DNA of 64,000 nucleotides from positions 124,001 to 188,000 of the forward strand of contig NZ_BCYR01000008.1 in NCBI RefSeq assembly GCF_001598295.1. The letters run 5' to 3'. How positions within the stretch are numbered: position 1 is the first letter of the stretch; each line of letters starts with the position of its first letter. The notes beneath the pieces were generated by a model. The model was not told the origin of the DNA. It searched no databases and saw nothing but the letters and a program-made list of their open reading frames with translations. The DNA comes from Klebsiella ornithinolytica NBRC 105727 = ATCC 31898. Its GTDB lineage: Bacteria; Pseudomonadota; Gammaproteobacteria; Enterobacterales; Enterobacteriaceae. Below are positions 36,296 through 46,035 of this stretch, one piece after another. Made by a program: the position numbers and the translations under genes.

Positions 36296-37903
36296 ATGAG
36301 TATTTCCTTGAAAAAGTCAGGGATGCTGAAGCTTGGTCTGAGCCTGGTCGCCCTGACCGTTGCAGCAAGCGTTCAGGCTAAGACCCTGGTTTATTGTTCT
36401 GAAGGTTCGCCGGAAGGCTTTAACCCACAGCTATTCACTTCTGGTACAACCTATGACGCCAGCTCGGTGCCCATCTATAACCGCCTGGTTGAATTCAAAA
36501 CCGGTACTACGGAAGTTATTCCGGGGCTGGCGGAAAAATGGGAAGTGAGCGAGGACGGCAAAACCTATACATTCCACCTGCGTCAGGGCGTGAAGTGGCA
36601 GGATAATAAAGACTTTAAACCCACTCGCGACCTGAATGCCGACGACGTTGTATTCTCGTTCGATCGCCAGAAAAACGCGCAAAACCCGTACCATAAAGTG
36701 TCCGGCGGCAGCTATGAATACTTCGAAGGGATGGGCCTCCCTGACCTGATTAGCGAAGTGAAGAAAGTCGACGATAAAACCGTCCAGTTTGTGCTGACCC
36801 GCCCGGAAGCGCCGTTCCTCGCTGACCTGGCTATGGACTTCGCCTCTATTCTGTCCAAAGAGTATGCCGACAATATGCTGAAAGCCGGTTCGCCGGAAAA
36901 AGTGGACCTGAACCCAATCGGTACCGGGCCGTTCCAGCTGCTGCAATACCAGAAAGACTCTCGTATTCTCTATAAAGCCTTCCCGGGCTACTGGGGCACC
37001 AAGCCGAAGATCGATCGCCTGGTCTTCTCCATTACCCCTGATGCTTCCGTGCGCTATGCCAAACTGCAGAAGAATGAGTGCCAGGTGATGCCGTACCCGA
37101 ACCCGGCCGACATCGCGCGCATGAAAGAAGATAAGAACATTAACCTGCTGGAACAGCCGGGCCTGAACGTCGGCTATCTCTCCTTCAACACCGAGAAGAA
37201 ACCGCTGGATAACGTGAAAGTCCGCCAGGCGCTGACCTATGCGGTAAATAAAGAAGCGATTATCAAAGCCGTTTACCAGGGCGCTGGCCAGTCCGCGAAA
37301 AACCTGATTCCACCGACCATGTGGGGCTATAACGACGACGTTAAAGACTACACTTACGATCCGGAAAAAGCGAAAGCGCTGCTGAAAGAAGCCGGCATGG
37401 AAAAAGGCTTCTCCATCGATCTGTGGGCAATGCCGGTACAGCGTCCGTACAACCCGAACGCGCGCCGTATGGCTGAGATGATCCAGGCTGACTGGGCCAA
37501 AATTGGCGTCCAGGCCAAGATCGTCACCTACGAATGGGGCGAGTATCTGAAGCGTGCGAAAGCAGGCGAGCACCAGACCGTGATGATGGGCTGGACCGGC
37601 GACAACGGGGATCCGGATAACTTCTTCGCTACCCTGTTCAGCTGCGCAGCAGCAAAAGACGGCTCGAACTACTCTCGCTGGTGCTACAAGCCGTTTGAAG
37701 ATCTGATTCAGCCGGCACGTGCCACCGATGACCACAACAAACGTATCGAGCTTTATAAGCAGGCTCAGGTTGTGATGCATGACCAGGCTCCGGCGCTGAT
37801 CGTCGCTCACTCCACCGTTTATGAGCCGGTGCGTAAAGAAGTCAAAGGCTACGTGGTTGACCCGTTAGGCAAGCACCACTTCGAAAACGTCTCTGTCGAA
37901 TAA
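36296..37903 (+). CDS. dppA: Periplasmic dipeptide-binding protein DppA
   Basis: Solute-binding protein of the dipeptide importer, 535 residues as in E. coli. Its signal peptide is MSISLKKSGMLKLGLSLVALTV with cleavage at VQA-KTL. The family-5 binding-protein signature IPGLAEKWEVSEDGKTYTFHLRQGVKW lies near residue 75, and YNPNARRMAEMIQADWAKIG near 390 is typical of the class. In E. coli it also serves heme uptake and peptide chemotaxis. First gene of dppABCDF; a strong hairpin separates it from dppB. Confidence 0.98.
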   Translation: MSISLKKSGMLKLGLSLVALTVAASVQAKTLVYCSEGSPEGFNPQLFTSGTTYDASSVPIYNRLVEFKTGTTEVIPGLAEKWEVSEDGKTYTFHLRQGVKWQDNKDFKPTRDLNADDVVFSFDRQKNAQNPYHKVSGGSYEYFEGMGLPDLISEVKKVDDKTVQFVLTRPEAPFLADLAMDFASILSKEYADNMLKAGSPEKVDLNPIGTGPFQLLQYQKDSRILYKAFPGYWGTKPKIDRLVFSITPDASVRYAKLQKNECQVMPYPNPADIARMKEDKNINLLEQPGLNVGYLSFNTEKKPLDNVKVRQALTYAVNKEAIIKAVYQGAGQSAKNLIPPTMWGYNDDVKDYTYDPEKAKALLKEAGMEKGFSIDLWAMPVQRPYNPNARRMAEMIQADWAKIGVQAKIVTYEWGEYLKRAKAGEHQTVMMGWTGDNGDPDNFFATLFSCAAAKDGSNYSRWCYKPFEDLIQPARATDDHNKRIELYKQAQVVMHDQAPALIVAHSTVYEPVRKEVKGYVVDPLGKHHFENVSVE

Positions 37904-37916
37904 TAAACAGTATGTT

Positions 37917-37950
37917 TCCCCTCTCCCTTAACGGGGAGGGGGGATTTCAT
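37917..37950 (+). terminator. Attenuating hairpin between dppA and dppB
   Basis: TCCCCTCTCCC (37917-37927) pairs with GGGAGGGGGGA (about 37934-37944) in an 11-bp stem with one G-T pair, followed by TTTCATTTG. It begins 14 bases after the dppA stop. It likely causes partial termination and protects the dppA message. Confidence 0.75.
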
Positions 37951-38009
37951 TTGTGAGCAATACAGACGTCCTGTCACCAGGCGGGGCGTCACTATAGAGA
38001 ATCCGGGTT

Positions 38010-39029
38010 ATGTTGCAGTTCATCCTCCGACGTTTGGGACTTGTCATCCCGACATTTATCGGTATTACCCTTCTCACCTTTGCCTTTGTGCATATGATTC
38101 CCGGTGACCCGGTGATGATTATGGCGGGCGAACGTGGTATTTCCCCTGAACGTCACGCTCAGCTGCTGGCTGAAATGGGCCTTGATAAGCCGATGTGGCA
38201 GCAGTATGCCCACTATATCTGGGGTGTCTTGCATGGGGATTTAGGCATCTCGCTGAAAAGCCGTATTCCCGTGTGGCAGGAGTTCGTGCCGCGCTTTAAA
38301 GCCACGATGGAACTGGGCGTGTGCGCGATGATTTTCGCCGTTATCGTCGGTATTCCGGTGGGCGTACTGGCGGCGGTCAAACGCGGCTCTATCTTCGATC
38401 ACACCTCCGTCGGCCTCGCGCTGACCGGTTATTCCATGCCGATCTTCTGGTGGGGAATGATGCTGATCATGCTGGTTTCAGTCCAGCTCAACCTGACGCC
38501 AGTCTCCGGACGTATCAGCGATACCGTGTTCCTTGACGACACCCTGCCGCTGACCGGTTTTATGCTCATCGATACCGCTATCTGGGGCGAGCCGGGCGAT
38601 TTTATTGATGCCTTAATGCACATGATTCTGCCAGCCGTGGTGCTGGGCACTATTCCGCTGGCAGTTATCGTGCGTATGACCCGCTCCTCGATGCTGGAAG
38701 TGCTGGGCGAAGATTATATTCGCACCGCGCGCGCCAAGGGATTGACCCGGATGCGCGTCATCGTGGTCCACGCGCTGCGTAACGCTATGCTGCCGGTGGT
38801 CACGGTGATTGGGCTACAGGTAGGGACGCTGCTGGCGGGCGCCATTCTGACCGAAACCATCTTCTCCTGGCCTGGTCTAGGGCGCTGGCTGATCGATGCG
38901 CTGCAACGCCGTGATTACCCGGTGGTTCAGGGTGGGGTACTGCTGGTCGCGACGATGATTATCCTCGTCAACCTGCTGGTCGATCTGCTGTACGGCGTGG
39001 TGAACCCGCGTATTCGGCATAAGAAGTAA
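38010..39029 (+). CDS. dppB: Dipeptide ABC transporter permease DppB
   Basis: Inner-membrane permease of 339 residues with six hydrophobic segments. It begins MLQFILRRLGLVIPTFIGITLLTF, and the permease EAA-type loop EDYIRTARAKGLTRMRVIVVHALRNAMLPVVT lies near residue 240. It pairs with DppC to form the channel for dipeptides delivered by DppA. dppC follows after 9 bases. Confidence 0.97.
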   Translation: MLQFILRRLGLVIPTFIGITLLTFAFVHMIPGDPVMIMAGERGISPERHAQLLAEMGLDKPMWQQYAHYIWGVLHGDLGISLKSRIPVWQEFVPRFKATMELGVCAMIFAVIVGIPVGVLAAVKRGSIFDHTSVGLALTGYSMPIFWWGMMLIMLVSVQLNLTPVSGRISDTVFLDDTLPLTGFMLIDTAIWGEPGDFIDALMHMILPAVVLGTIPLAVIVRMTRSSMLEVLGEDYIRTARAKGLTRMRVIVVHALRNAMLPVVTVIGLQVGTLLAGAILTETIFSWPGLGRWLIDALQRRDYPVVQGGVLLVATMIILVNLLVDLLYGVVNPRIRHKK

Positions 39030-39038
39030 GGGGCCATC

Positions 39039-39941
39039 ATGTCACAAATTACTGAAAATAAAGTTGTCGCCGCACCGGTGCCAATGACCCCTTTGCAGGA
39101 GTTCTGGCACTATTTCAAACGCAACAAAGGGGCGGTTGTCGGCCTGGTCTACGTCGCGATTATGATTATTATCGCCGTGTTCGCTAACTTCCTCGCCCCT
39201 TATAACCCGGCGGATCAGTTCCGCGACGTGCTGCTGGCGCCGCCGGCCTGGCAGGAGGGGGGAAGCTTTGCGCATCTTCTGGGGACCGATGACGTGGGCC
39301 GCGATATTCTGTCGCGACTGATGTACGGTGCGCGCTTGTCGCTGCTGGTTGGCTGTCTGGTCGTGGTGCTGTCGCTGATTCTCGGCGTGGTGCTGGGCCT
39401 GATTGCCGGCTACTTCGGCGGGGTGATCGACTCCATCATCATGCGTGTTGTCGATATCATGCTGGCATTGCCGAGCCTGCTGCTGGCGCTGGTGCTGGTG
39501 GCTATCTTCGGCCCCTCGATCGTGAACGCTTCGCTGGCGCTCACCTTTGTCGCCCTGCCGCACTACGTGCGATTGACTCGTGCGGCGGTGCTGGTGGAAG
39601 TGAACCGCGACTACGTCACCGCTTCACGGGTGGCAGGCGCGGGGGCAATCCGTCAGATGTTCATCAACATTCTTCCTAACTGCCTTGCTCCGCTGATTGT
39701 TCAGGCGTCGCTGGGCTTCTCTAACGCCATTCTCGATATGGCCGCTCTTGGCTTCCTTGGCATGGGTGCGCAGCCGCCGACACCGGAGTGGGGCACGATG
39801 CTCTCCGACGTGTTGCAGTTCGCGCAGAGTGCCTGGTGGGTCGTCACCTTCCCGGGTGTCGCGATTCTGCTGACGGTGTTGGCATTTAACCTGATGGGTG
39901 ACGGTCTGCGTGACGCGCTCGATCCCAAACTGAAGCAGTAA
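39039..39941 (+). CDS. dppC: Dipeptide ABC transporter permease DppC
   Basis: Second permease, 300 residues as in E. coli. It has an N-terminal OppC-type segment ([24 protein letters not shown]), the [22 protein letters not shown] motif near residue 83 that marks this family, and the EAA loop [25 protein letters not shown]. Starts 9 bases after dppB; GGGGCC upstream is a weak ribosome site. Confidence 0.97.
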   Translation: MSQITENKVVAAPVPMTPLQEFWHYFKRNKGAVVGLVYVAIMIIIAVFANFLAPYNPADQFRDVLLAPPAWQEGGSFAHLLGTDDVGRDILSRLMYGARLSLLVGCLVVVLSLILGVVLGLIAGYFGGVIDSIIMRVVDIMLALPSLLLALVLVAIFGPSIVNASLALTFVALPHYVRLTRAAVLVEVNRDYVTASRVAGAGAIRQMFINILPNCLAPLIVQASLGFSNAILDMAALGFLGMGAQPPTPEWGTMLSDVLQFAQSAWWVVTFPGVAILLTVLAFNLMGDGLRDALDPKLKQ

Positions 39942-39951
39942 GAGGTTCGAG

Positions 39952-40935
39952 ATGGCGTTATTGAATGTGGATAAATTATCGGTGCACTTCGGCGACGAAG
40001 GGACACCGTTTCGCGCGGTAGACCGCGTGAGTTACAGCGTGAACCAGGGTGAAGTGGTTGGCATTGTCGGCGAGTCCGGCTCAGGTAAATCGGTCAGCTC
40101 ACTGGCGATCATGGGGCTGATTGATTATCCCGGCCGCGTGATGGCGGATAAGCTGGAATTTAATGGCCGCGATCTGAAGCGTATCTCAGAAAAAGAGCGC
40201 CGCCAGCTGGTGGGGGCGGAAGTGGCGATGATCTTCCAGGACCCGATGACCAGCCTGAATCCGTGTTACACCGTCGGCTATCAGATTATGGAAGCCATTA
40301 AAGTACATCAGGGCGGAAATAAGAAAACCCGTATCCAGCGGGCGATCGATCTGCTGACGCTGGTTGGCATCCCTGACCCGGCATCGCGTCTTGATGTCTA
40401 TCCGCACCAGCTTTCCGGCGGGATGAGCCAGCGCGTGATGATCGCCATGGCGATTGCCTGCCGGCCCAAGCTGCTGATTGCGGATGAACCGACCACCGCG
40501 CTGGATGTGACCATCCAGGCGCAGATCATTGAGCTGCTGCTGGAGCTGCAGCAAAAAGAGAACATGGCGCTGGTCCTGATCACCCACGATCTGGCGCTGG
40601 TGGCTGAGGCGGCACACAAAATTATTGTGATGTACGCCGGTCAGGTTGTGGAGACGGGCGATGCGAAGGATATCTTCCGCGCACCGCGCCATCCTTATAC
40701 TCAGGCGCTGCTGCGCGCGCTGCCGGAGTTTGCCCAGGATAAAGCGCGGCTGGCGTCGCTGCCGGGCGTCGTGCCAGGGAAATATGACCGCCCCAACGGC
40801 TGTCTGTTAAACCCGCGCTGCCCCTATGCCACGGATAAGTGCCGCAGCGAGGAGCCTGAGCTGAACCGCGTCGACGGCGCCCGTCAGTCGAAATGCCACT
40901 ACCCACTGGATGATGCCGGGAGGCCTACGCTATGA
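39952..40935 (+). CDS. dppD: Dipeptide ABC transporter ATPase DppD
   Basis: ATPase of 327 residues. Walker A is GESGSGKS (near residue 40), the signature [15 protein letters not shown] and Walker [13 protein letters not shown]. The C-terminal oligopeptide-transporter extension has a four-Cys cluster ([14 protein letters not shown] and a later KCHY), which binds an iron-sulfur cluster in related proteins. It overlaps dppF by 4 bases. Confidence 0.97.
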   Translation: MALLNVDKLSVHFGDEGTPFRAVDRVSYSVNQGEVVGIVGESGSGKSVSSLAIMGLIDYPGRVMADKLEFNGRDLKRISEKERRQLVGAEVAMIFQDPMTSLNPCYTVGYQIMEAIKVHQGGNKKTRIQRAIDLLTLVGIPDPASRLDVYPHQLSGGMSQRVMIAMAIACRPKLLIADEPTTALDVTIQAQIIELLLELQQKENMALVLITHDLALVAEAAHKIIVMYAGQVVETGDAKDIFRAPRHPYTQALLRALPEFAQDKARLASLPGVVPGKYDRPNGCLLNPRCPYATDKCRSEEPELNRVDGARQSKCHYPLDDAGRPTL

Positions 40936-41945
40936 GTACCCATGAGGCCACCACGCAACAGTTCTTGTTGCAGGCCATTGATCTGAAAAAATATTACCCG
41001 GTGAAGAAGGGGCTGTTTGCGCCGGAAAGGCTGGTTAAGGCGCTGGACGGGGTCTCGTTTACCCTCGAACGCGGGAAAACGCTGGCGGTGGTTGGCGAGT
41101 CCGGCTGTGGAAAATCGACGCTGGGCCGTCTGCTGACGATGATTGAGATCCCGACCGGCGGCGAGCTTTACTATCAGGGTCAGGACTTATTAAAGCCAGA
41201 CGCCACGGCGCAAAAGCTGCGTCGGCAGAAAATCCAGATTGTGTTCCAGAACCCCTACGGCTCGCTGAATCCGCGTAAGAAAGTGGGGCAGATTCTGGAA
41301 GAACCGTTGCAGATCAACACGTCGCTGAGCAAAGAACAGCGCCGTGAAAAAGCGCTGGCGATGATGGCGAAGGTCGGGCTGAAAACGGAGCATTACGATC
41401 GCTATCCGCACATGTTCTCCGGCGGTCAGCGGCAGCGCATCGCGATTGCCCGTGGTCTGATGCTGGACCCGGATGTGGTGATTGCCGATGAACCTGTCTC
41501 CGCGCTGGACGTGTCGGTCCGCGCGCAGGTGCTGAACCTGATGATGGATCTGCAGCAGGATATGGGGCTGTCGTATGTGTTCATCTCCCATGACCTGTCG
41601 GTCGTGGAGCACATTGCGGATGAAGTGATGGTGATGTATCTCGGCCGCTGCGTGGAGAAAGGGTCCAAGGATCAGATCTTCAACAACCCGCAGCATCCGT
41701 ATACTCAGGCCCTGCTGTCGGCCACGCCACGCCTGAATCCGGACGATCGCCGCGAACGTATTAAGCTGACCGGCGAACTGCCGAGCCCGTTGAATCCGCC
41801 GCCGGGCTGCGCGTTTAACGCCCGCTGCCGCCGTCGTTTCGGCCCGTGTACCCAGCTACAGCCGCAGTTGAAAGATTACCGGGGTCAGCTGGTCGCCTGT
41901 TTTGCCGTTGACCAGGATGAAAATCAGCAAAAACAGCTCGCCTGA
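40932..41945 (+). CDS. dppF: Dipeptide ABC transporter ATPase DppF
   Basis: Partner ATPase of DppD, 337 residues. Walker A is GESGCGKS (near residue 56), signature [15 protein letters not shown] and Walker [12 protein letters not shown]. The C-terminal peptide-transporter extension begins [19 protein letters not shown]. Start ATG overlaps the dppD stop (ATGA). Last gene of the operon. Confidence 0.97.
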   Translation: MSTHEATTQQFLLQAIDLKKYYPVKKGLFAPERLVKALDGVSFTLERGKTLAVVGESGCGKSTLGRLLTMIEIPTGGELYYQGQDLLKPDATAQKLRRQKIQIVFQNPYGSLNPRKKVGQILEEPLQINTSLSKEQRREKALAMMAKVGLKTEHYDRYPHMFSGGQRQRIAIARGLMLDPDVVIADEPVSALDVSVRAQVLNLMMDLQQDMGLSYVFISHDLSVVEHIADEVMVMYLGRCVEKGSKDQIFNNPQHPYTQALLSATPRLNPDDRRERIKLTGELPSPLNPPPGCAFNARCRRRFGPCTQLQPQLKDYRGQLVACFAVDQDENQQKQLA

Positions 41946-42230
41946 TGTTCCCTGCTGCTGTCGAAGGCGTCAAAACTTTCGGCAGCAGCCGCTTATTATG
42001 CCCGGAGAAGAGTCAGGCTTGAGAAAGTACCTGACTGCTGTTTTTCGACTTAAATAATTAATTTGACCTATTTATACAACGATATAAAAAGTCTAAAATA
42101 TATTCCATCACGCATCATAGTTATTTTGTTCTGCGCATTATCTAAAGATCAATTAGAGAAAAACCTGGTTATTTTAAGGGGGCGCTGAGCTCAGGTTTGG
42201 TGGGATCACAGGACCTCCTAAAAAATGGAG

Positions 42231-42256
42231 CTATCATTTCTTATAAGAAATGATAG
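42231..42256. repeat. Perfect 26-bp palindrome upstream of bcsO
   Basis: CTATCATTTCTTA followed by its exact complement, self-complementary over all 26 bases, 186 bases before the bcsO start. No T run follows, so a protein-binding site or a large hairpin is more likely than an intrinsic terminator. Confidence 0.85.
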
Positions 42257-42324
42257 GGTAACCGCAAAATTATCAGTGATTTACGCCACCTTGAACGATA
42301 CTCCTCTACAACGTCATTGTATTG

Positions 42325-42341
42325 TTGGTCATTCTGACCAA
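42325..42341. promoter_or_regulatory. Operator-like palindrome before the bcsO promoter
   Basis: TTGGTCA (42325-42331) and TGACCAA (42335-42341) are perfect 7-bp arms with a 3-base centre. It ends 6 bases before the proposed -35 box, a common place for an activator or repressor site. Confidence 0.6.
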
Positions 42342-42441
42342 CTTAAGTTGATGAAAAACAATAAAATAAACTATGCTCTAAAGGCGTAGTATCAAAATAA
42401 AAACAGCTAAAATATTATTTATTAGAATCATGAGGTTATCC

Positions 42442-43110
42442 ATGAACCATTATGATGATTTGCAGCGCTTCAAGGAAAAGACTCGTACGCAAAGTCTGGA
42501 TTTCAAGGACCTTTCATCACACGCAGCCGCCAGAGAACAGGGAGATTGGGTTATTCTCAATCAGCTCTCTCCTGGGGAAGAAAAAGAATCCTCGCTGGCC
42601 ATGGGAGGATCGGTATCGTTACCGATACCGCAGCCGGTGCCGACGGATATGTTTCATTGGGTCGAGGCAGAATCCGCGCACACGCCGCAACCAACGTCAC
42701 CTGCAGCCCCGGCTCCGGTCATGCCACCCCCTGTCTCCGTTTCAGCGCCACATGACCCCCTTTCGGTTGCAGAACATACGTGGGCAGCAGAATCTGTGCC
42801 GGCAATGGCCGTACCCCATACGCCTGCTCCCGCTCCAGCCGCTGCGCCTGCACCAGCCGTTGCGCCCGCTCCAGCCGTTGCGCCTGCTCCAGCCGTTGCG
42901 CCTGCTCCAGCCGTTGCGCCTGCTCCAGCCGTTGCGCCCGCACCAGCCGTTGCGCCTGCACCACCGGTAGCGGTTCGCCCGGTCGTGCCGTCTGCACAGG
43001 CGGCGGAAGGCTATGCTCATTTATTTGCGGCAAAAGCCGTTGAACCGGTGGCGAAAAATAAAGATCAGCCGCTGAAATCACTTTTAGAAAGGATTGCGAC
43101 ATGCCGTTGA
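42442..43110 (+). CDS. bcsO: Cellulose biosynthesis protein BcsO, proline-rich
   Basis: A 222-residue protein in three parts: a charged N-terminus (MNHYDDLQRFKEKTRTQSLDFKDLS), a Pro/Ala-rich middle, and a short C-terminus (PLKSLLERIA). Six exact AVAPAP repeats span residues 139-174. GAGG lies 6 bases before 42442; the ATG at 42430 lacks a ribosome site. BcsO heads type I cellulose operons in Enterobacteriaceae. Its role is not well defined, and the disordered chain suggests a scaffold for BcsQ or the synthase. No signal peptide is seen. It overlaps bcsQ by 10 bases. Confidence 0.82.
   Translation: MNHYDDLQRFKEKTRTQSLDFKDLSSHAAAREQGDWVILNQLSPGEEKESSLAMGGSVSLPIPQPVPTDMFHWVEAESAHTPQPTSPAAPAPVMPPPVSVSAPHDPLSVAEHTWAAESVPAMAVPHTPAPAPAAAPAPAVAPAPAVAPAPAVAPAPAVAPAPAVAPAPAVAPAPPVAVRPVVPSAQAAEGYAHLFAAKAVEPVAKNKDQPLKSLLERIATCR
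42856..42963 (+). repeat. 18-base tandem repeat in bcsO (six units)
   Basis: Six in-frame copies of GCCGTTGCGCCYGCWCCA, with a degenerate copy before the first. Each encodes AVAPAP. Near-identical codons make it prone to slippage in whole units, so repeat number may vary between strains. Confidence 0.9.
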
Positions 43111-43904
43111 TCTGCGTGTGTTCTCCCAAAGGCGGCGTAGGAAAAACGACCCTCGCGGCAAATCTGGCCTATTCATTAGCTCGCGCAGGCAGCAAAGTCC
43201 TGGCGATCGATTTTGACGTGCAAAATGCGCTGCGTCTGCATTTTGGCGTCCCTCTTAGCGATGAGCGCGGCTATGTTGCGAAAGCGCTGGAGCTTCATGA
43301 CTGGAGCCAGTGCGTACTGAGCGCGGGCAGCAATATTTTTGTCCTGCCGTATGGCGACGTCAGCGAGGCGCAGCATCAGGCTTTTGATGAACACCTTGCC
43401 ACGGACGCCCATTTCCTCACCCGCGGGCTGGCGGCATTATTGAATTATCCCGGATTAATTATCATCGCCGACCTGCCACCCGGCCCTTCACCGGCGCTGA
43501 CGGCCTTAACGCCGCTGGCCGATCTGCACCTGGTGCCGCTGCTGGCGGACACCGCCTCGATGTCGACCCTGTCGCACGTCGAAAAGCAGCGTTTAACCGG
43601 CGGTAAGCTAAACCACAAACTTGGGCACTTTTTCGTGCTGAATCAGAGTGATAACCGCCGTCAGGTCAGCCGTGACGTCACCGCTCTGATGGAGGATAAA
43701 CTGGGCGATCGTCTGTTGGGTATTATCCATCGTGATGAGAGCGTCGTTGAAGCGAATGCTTCCCAGAAGTCGATTCTCGACTTTAGCTCTTCCTCTGCAG
43801 CCGCCTTTGATATTGAAATTATGGCAAAAAAAATCTCTGCGCTGTTGGGTATTAAAATTGGCGACGGCACGGTGCACAGCCAGCCTCGTATGTCAGGGCT
43901 TTAA
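43101..43904 (+). CDS. bcsQ: Cellulose synthase-associated ParA-like ATPase BcsQ (type I operon)
   Basis: A 267-residue MinD/ParA-family ATPase. The N-terminus MPLICVCSPKGGVGKTTLAANLAYSL has an intact deviant Walker A with signature Lys (KGGVGKT), followed by AIDFDVQNALRLHFG and IIADLPPGPSP. BcsQ places the cellulose machine at the pole or supports its assembly. It differs strongly from the second BcsQ in this window at 59081. AGGA precedes the ATG, and bcsA starts 19 bases after its stop. Confidence 0.9.
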   Translation: MPLICVCSPKGGVGKTTLAANLAYSLARAGSKVLAIDFDVQNALRLHFGVPLSDERGYVAKALELHDWSQCVLSAGSNIFVLPYGDVSEAQHQAFDEHLATDAHFLTRGLAALLNYPGLIIIADLPPGPSPALTALTPLADLHLVPLLADTASMSTLSHVEKQRLTGGKLNHKLGHFFVLNQSDNRRQVSRDVTALMEDKLGDRLLGIIHRDESVVEANASQKSILDFSSSSAAAFDIEIMAKKISALLGIKIGDGTVHSQPRMSGL

Positions 43905-43923
43905 CTTATTGCAGGGCTGCTGA

Positions 43924-46035
43924 ATGAAAAAGTCTCTTTTCTGGTTGCTGGCACTGGTGCTGTCGCCGATTGCCGTTCTGGTCATTATTACGCCGATGGA
44001 CAGCCAAAAGCAGTATCTTTTTGGTCTGTTAAGTATCGGTATTCTGTTCTTAATGGGATTTAGCAAAAAGCGCAGTATTTCGGTCATTATGGTCGTGACT
44101 TCGCTGCTGATGTCTACCCGCTATATGTATTTTCGCCTGACGCAGACCCTGCATTTTAACTCCACCATTGAGACGGTGCTGGGGATGGGGCTGTTTCTGG
44201 CGGAAGTCTATATCTGGGTAATGCTGCTGCTGAACTACCTGCAAACGGTCTGGCCGCTGAAGCGAGAAATCGTCCCGCTGCCCGATGATATGAGCACGTG
44301 GCCGACGGTCGATATTTATATTCCCAGCTATAACGAACCGCTGGAAGTCGTGCGCGATACCGTGTTGGCTGCGCAGTGTATCGATTACCCGGCGGATAAA
44401 ATGAAAATCTATCTGCTGGACGACGGGAAACGTAGCGAATTTGCGGTGTTCGCCGCCGATGTCGGCGTCGGCTATATCACCCGTAATGATAATAAACACG
44501 CCAAAGCGGGTAACCTGAACCACGCGATGACCCTGACTCAGGGAGAGCTGATTTGCGTCTTCGACTGTGACCACGTGGCGACCCGCGTGTTCCTGCAGGC
44601 GACGGTTGGCGGCTTCCTCAAAGACCCGATGCTGGCGCTGGTGCAGACCCCGCACTATTTCTATTCGCCGGACCCGTTTGAACGCAACCTCTCCGTCGGC
44701 CGCAACATCCCCAATGAAGGGATGCTGTTCTATGGCCCGATTCAGCAGGGCAACGATAACTGGAATGCGACCTTCTTCTGCGGCTCCTGCGCCGTGATTC
44801 GCCGTAAAGCGCTGGATGATATCGGGGGTTTTGCGGTGGAAACCGTGACCGAAGATGCGCACACCGCGCTTAAATTTCAGCGCCTGGGCTGGAAATCGTC
44901 GTTTCTCGATATTCCGCTGGCAGCGGGTTTAGCCACCGAACGTTTAGTCGTGCACGTCATTCAGCGGACCCGCTGGGCGCGTGGGATGACGCAAATCTTC
45001 CGCCTCGATAACCCGCTCCTGGGCCGCGGGCTGACCTTCCAGCAGCGCCTGTGTTACCTCAGCGCCATGCTCTACTATCAGTTCGCCCTGCCACGGGTCG
45101 TGTTTGTCACCGCACCGTTAGCTTATCTGTTGTTTAACCTGAATATTATCTACTCCTCAGCGAGCCTGATTGTCTCGTATGCGCTCCCGCATCTGTTCCT
45201 TGCGATTTATGTCGGCTCGCGGATGAACGGCCGCTATCGCTACAGCTTCTGGGGGGAAATCTATGACATCGTGCTGGCATTCCATCTGGTGCTGCCGACG
45301 CTGGTGACGATGATTTTCCCCAAACGCGGTAAATTCAACGTGACCGACAAAGGGGGGCTGCTGGATGTGGGCTACTTCGACTTTACCGTCGTCAGGCCGC
45401 ATCTGGTGGTGGCGTGTTTGCTCGCGGTTGGCGTGATTGTCGGTATTGTCAGGGCCATTGGCCATGACTATTTCGGCTCGGATCCTAACGTTATCGCGCT
45501 GAACGTTGGCTGGGGACTGTACAGCCTGATCTTCCTGCTGGCGGCGATTGCCGTCGCGCGGGAAACCCGCCAGGTGCGGAAAACGATCCGTATCGACGTC
45601 AATATTCCGGTGTTGATTCACTACGCCAGCGGCATCGTGTCGCGTAGCCACACCGCAGACCTGTCGATGGGCGGATGCCGCATCGCGGTCCCGGACGATC
45701 GCCATCTGCAGGATGATATCGAAGAGATTGAGCTGATCCTGCAATCTGGTGCGATTTGTATTCCCGCCGAACAGGTGACCGCGGATGAAAACTTTATTCG
45801 TCTCAAGTTTGATGAAAATATTCCCCTCTCGCTGCGCCGTGAACTGGTGCGAGTGGTGCTGGCGCGCGCCGATGCATGGATTAACCCGCCGCGTCCGCAG
45901 GACAACCCGTTCCGGTCATTTTTCACCATCTTACGCTGCGTGTTTGAACTGTTCTGGCTGAGCTGGAAAACACGACGCGGCCGTCGCCAGCAGAAACCTG
46001 TCGCCAGTACCGCGCAGGAGGATGGCCAATTATGA
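43924..46035 (+). CDS. bcsA: Cellulose synthase catalytic subunit BcsA (type I operon)
   Basis: Processive family 2 glucosyltransferase that polymerises UDP-glucose into beta-1,4-glucan and threads it through the membrane. It has 703 residues, lacking the N-terminal extension of about 150 residues seen in the second copy. The catalytic set is complete: DDG (166-168), DCD (214-216), TED (309-311) and QRTRW (347-351). The C-terminal PilZ domain has RKTIR (552-556, RxxxR) and DLSMGGCRI, so activation by c-di-GMP is expected. About eight membrane segments flank the catalytic domain. Its stop overlaps the bcsB start (ATGA). Confidence 0.96.
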   Translation: MKKSLFWLLALVLSPIAVLVIITPMDSQKQYLFGLLSIGILFLMGFSKKRSISVIMVVTSLLMSTRYMYFRLTQTLHFNSTIETVLGMGLFLAEVYIWVMLLLNYLQTVWPLKREIVPLPDDMSTWPTVDIYIPSYNEPLEVVRDTVLAAQCIDYPADKMKIYLLDDGKRSEFAVFAADVGVGYITRNDNKHAKAGNLNHAMTLTQGELICVFDCDHVATRVFLQATVGGFLKDPMLALVQTPHYFYSPDPFERNLSVGRNIPNEGMLFYGPIQQGNDNWNATFFCGSCAVIRRKALDDIGGFAVETVTEDAHTALKFQRLGWKSSFLDIPLAAGLATERLVVHVIQRTRWARGMTQIFRLDNPLLGRGLTFQQRLCYLSAMLYYQFALPRVVFVTAPLAYLLFNLNIIYSSASLIVSYALPHLFLAIYVGSRMNGRYRYSFWGEIYDIVLAFHLVLPTLVTMIFPKRGKFNVTDKGGLLDVGYFDFTVVRPHLVVACLLAVGVIVGIVRAIGHDYFGSDPNVIALNVGWGLYSLIFLLAAIAVARETRQVRKTIRIDVNIPVLIHYASGIVSRSHTADLSMGGCRIAVPDDRHLQDDIEEIELILQSGAICIPAEQVTADENFIRLKFDENIPLSLRRELVRVVLARADAWINPPRPQDNPFRSFFTILRCVFELFWLSWKTRRGRRQQKPVASTAQEDGQL

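Larger units (their letters stand above)
41946..42441. promoter_or_regulatory. Control region of the type I cellulose operon
   Basis: This AT-rich gap of 496 bases holds no gene. A hairpin (GCTGCTG and CAGCAGC arms) follows dppF. A perfect 26-bp palindrome lies at 42231-42256 and a second palindrome at 42325-42341. A plausible promoter, TTGATG (42348-42353) and TATGCT (42372-42377) with an 18-base spacer, lies just downstream of the second palindrome. Confidence 0.6.

Noticed and set aside
36431-37810. 459-codon open frame opposite dppA
   Set aside because: Shadow of dppA with no start signal or recognisable family.
42838-42963. Tandem repeat as a CRISPR array
   Set aside because: Units are contiguous with no spacers and encode a Pro/Ala repeat in frame.
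42719-43129. Arg/Gln-rich frames opposite and alongside the bcsO repeat
   Set aside because: The 18-base repeat is open in several frames on both strands. Only the AVAPAP frame has a ribosome site and joins the conserved N-terminal part.
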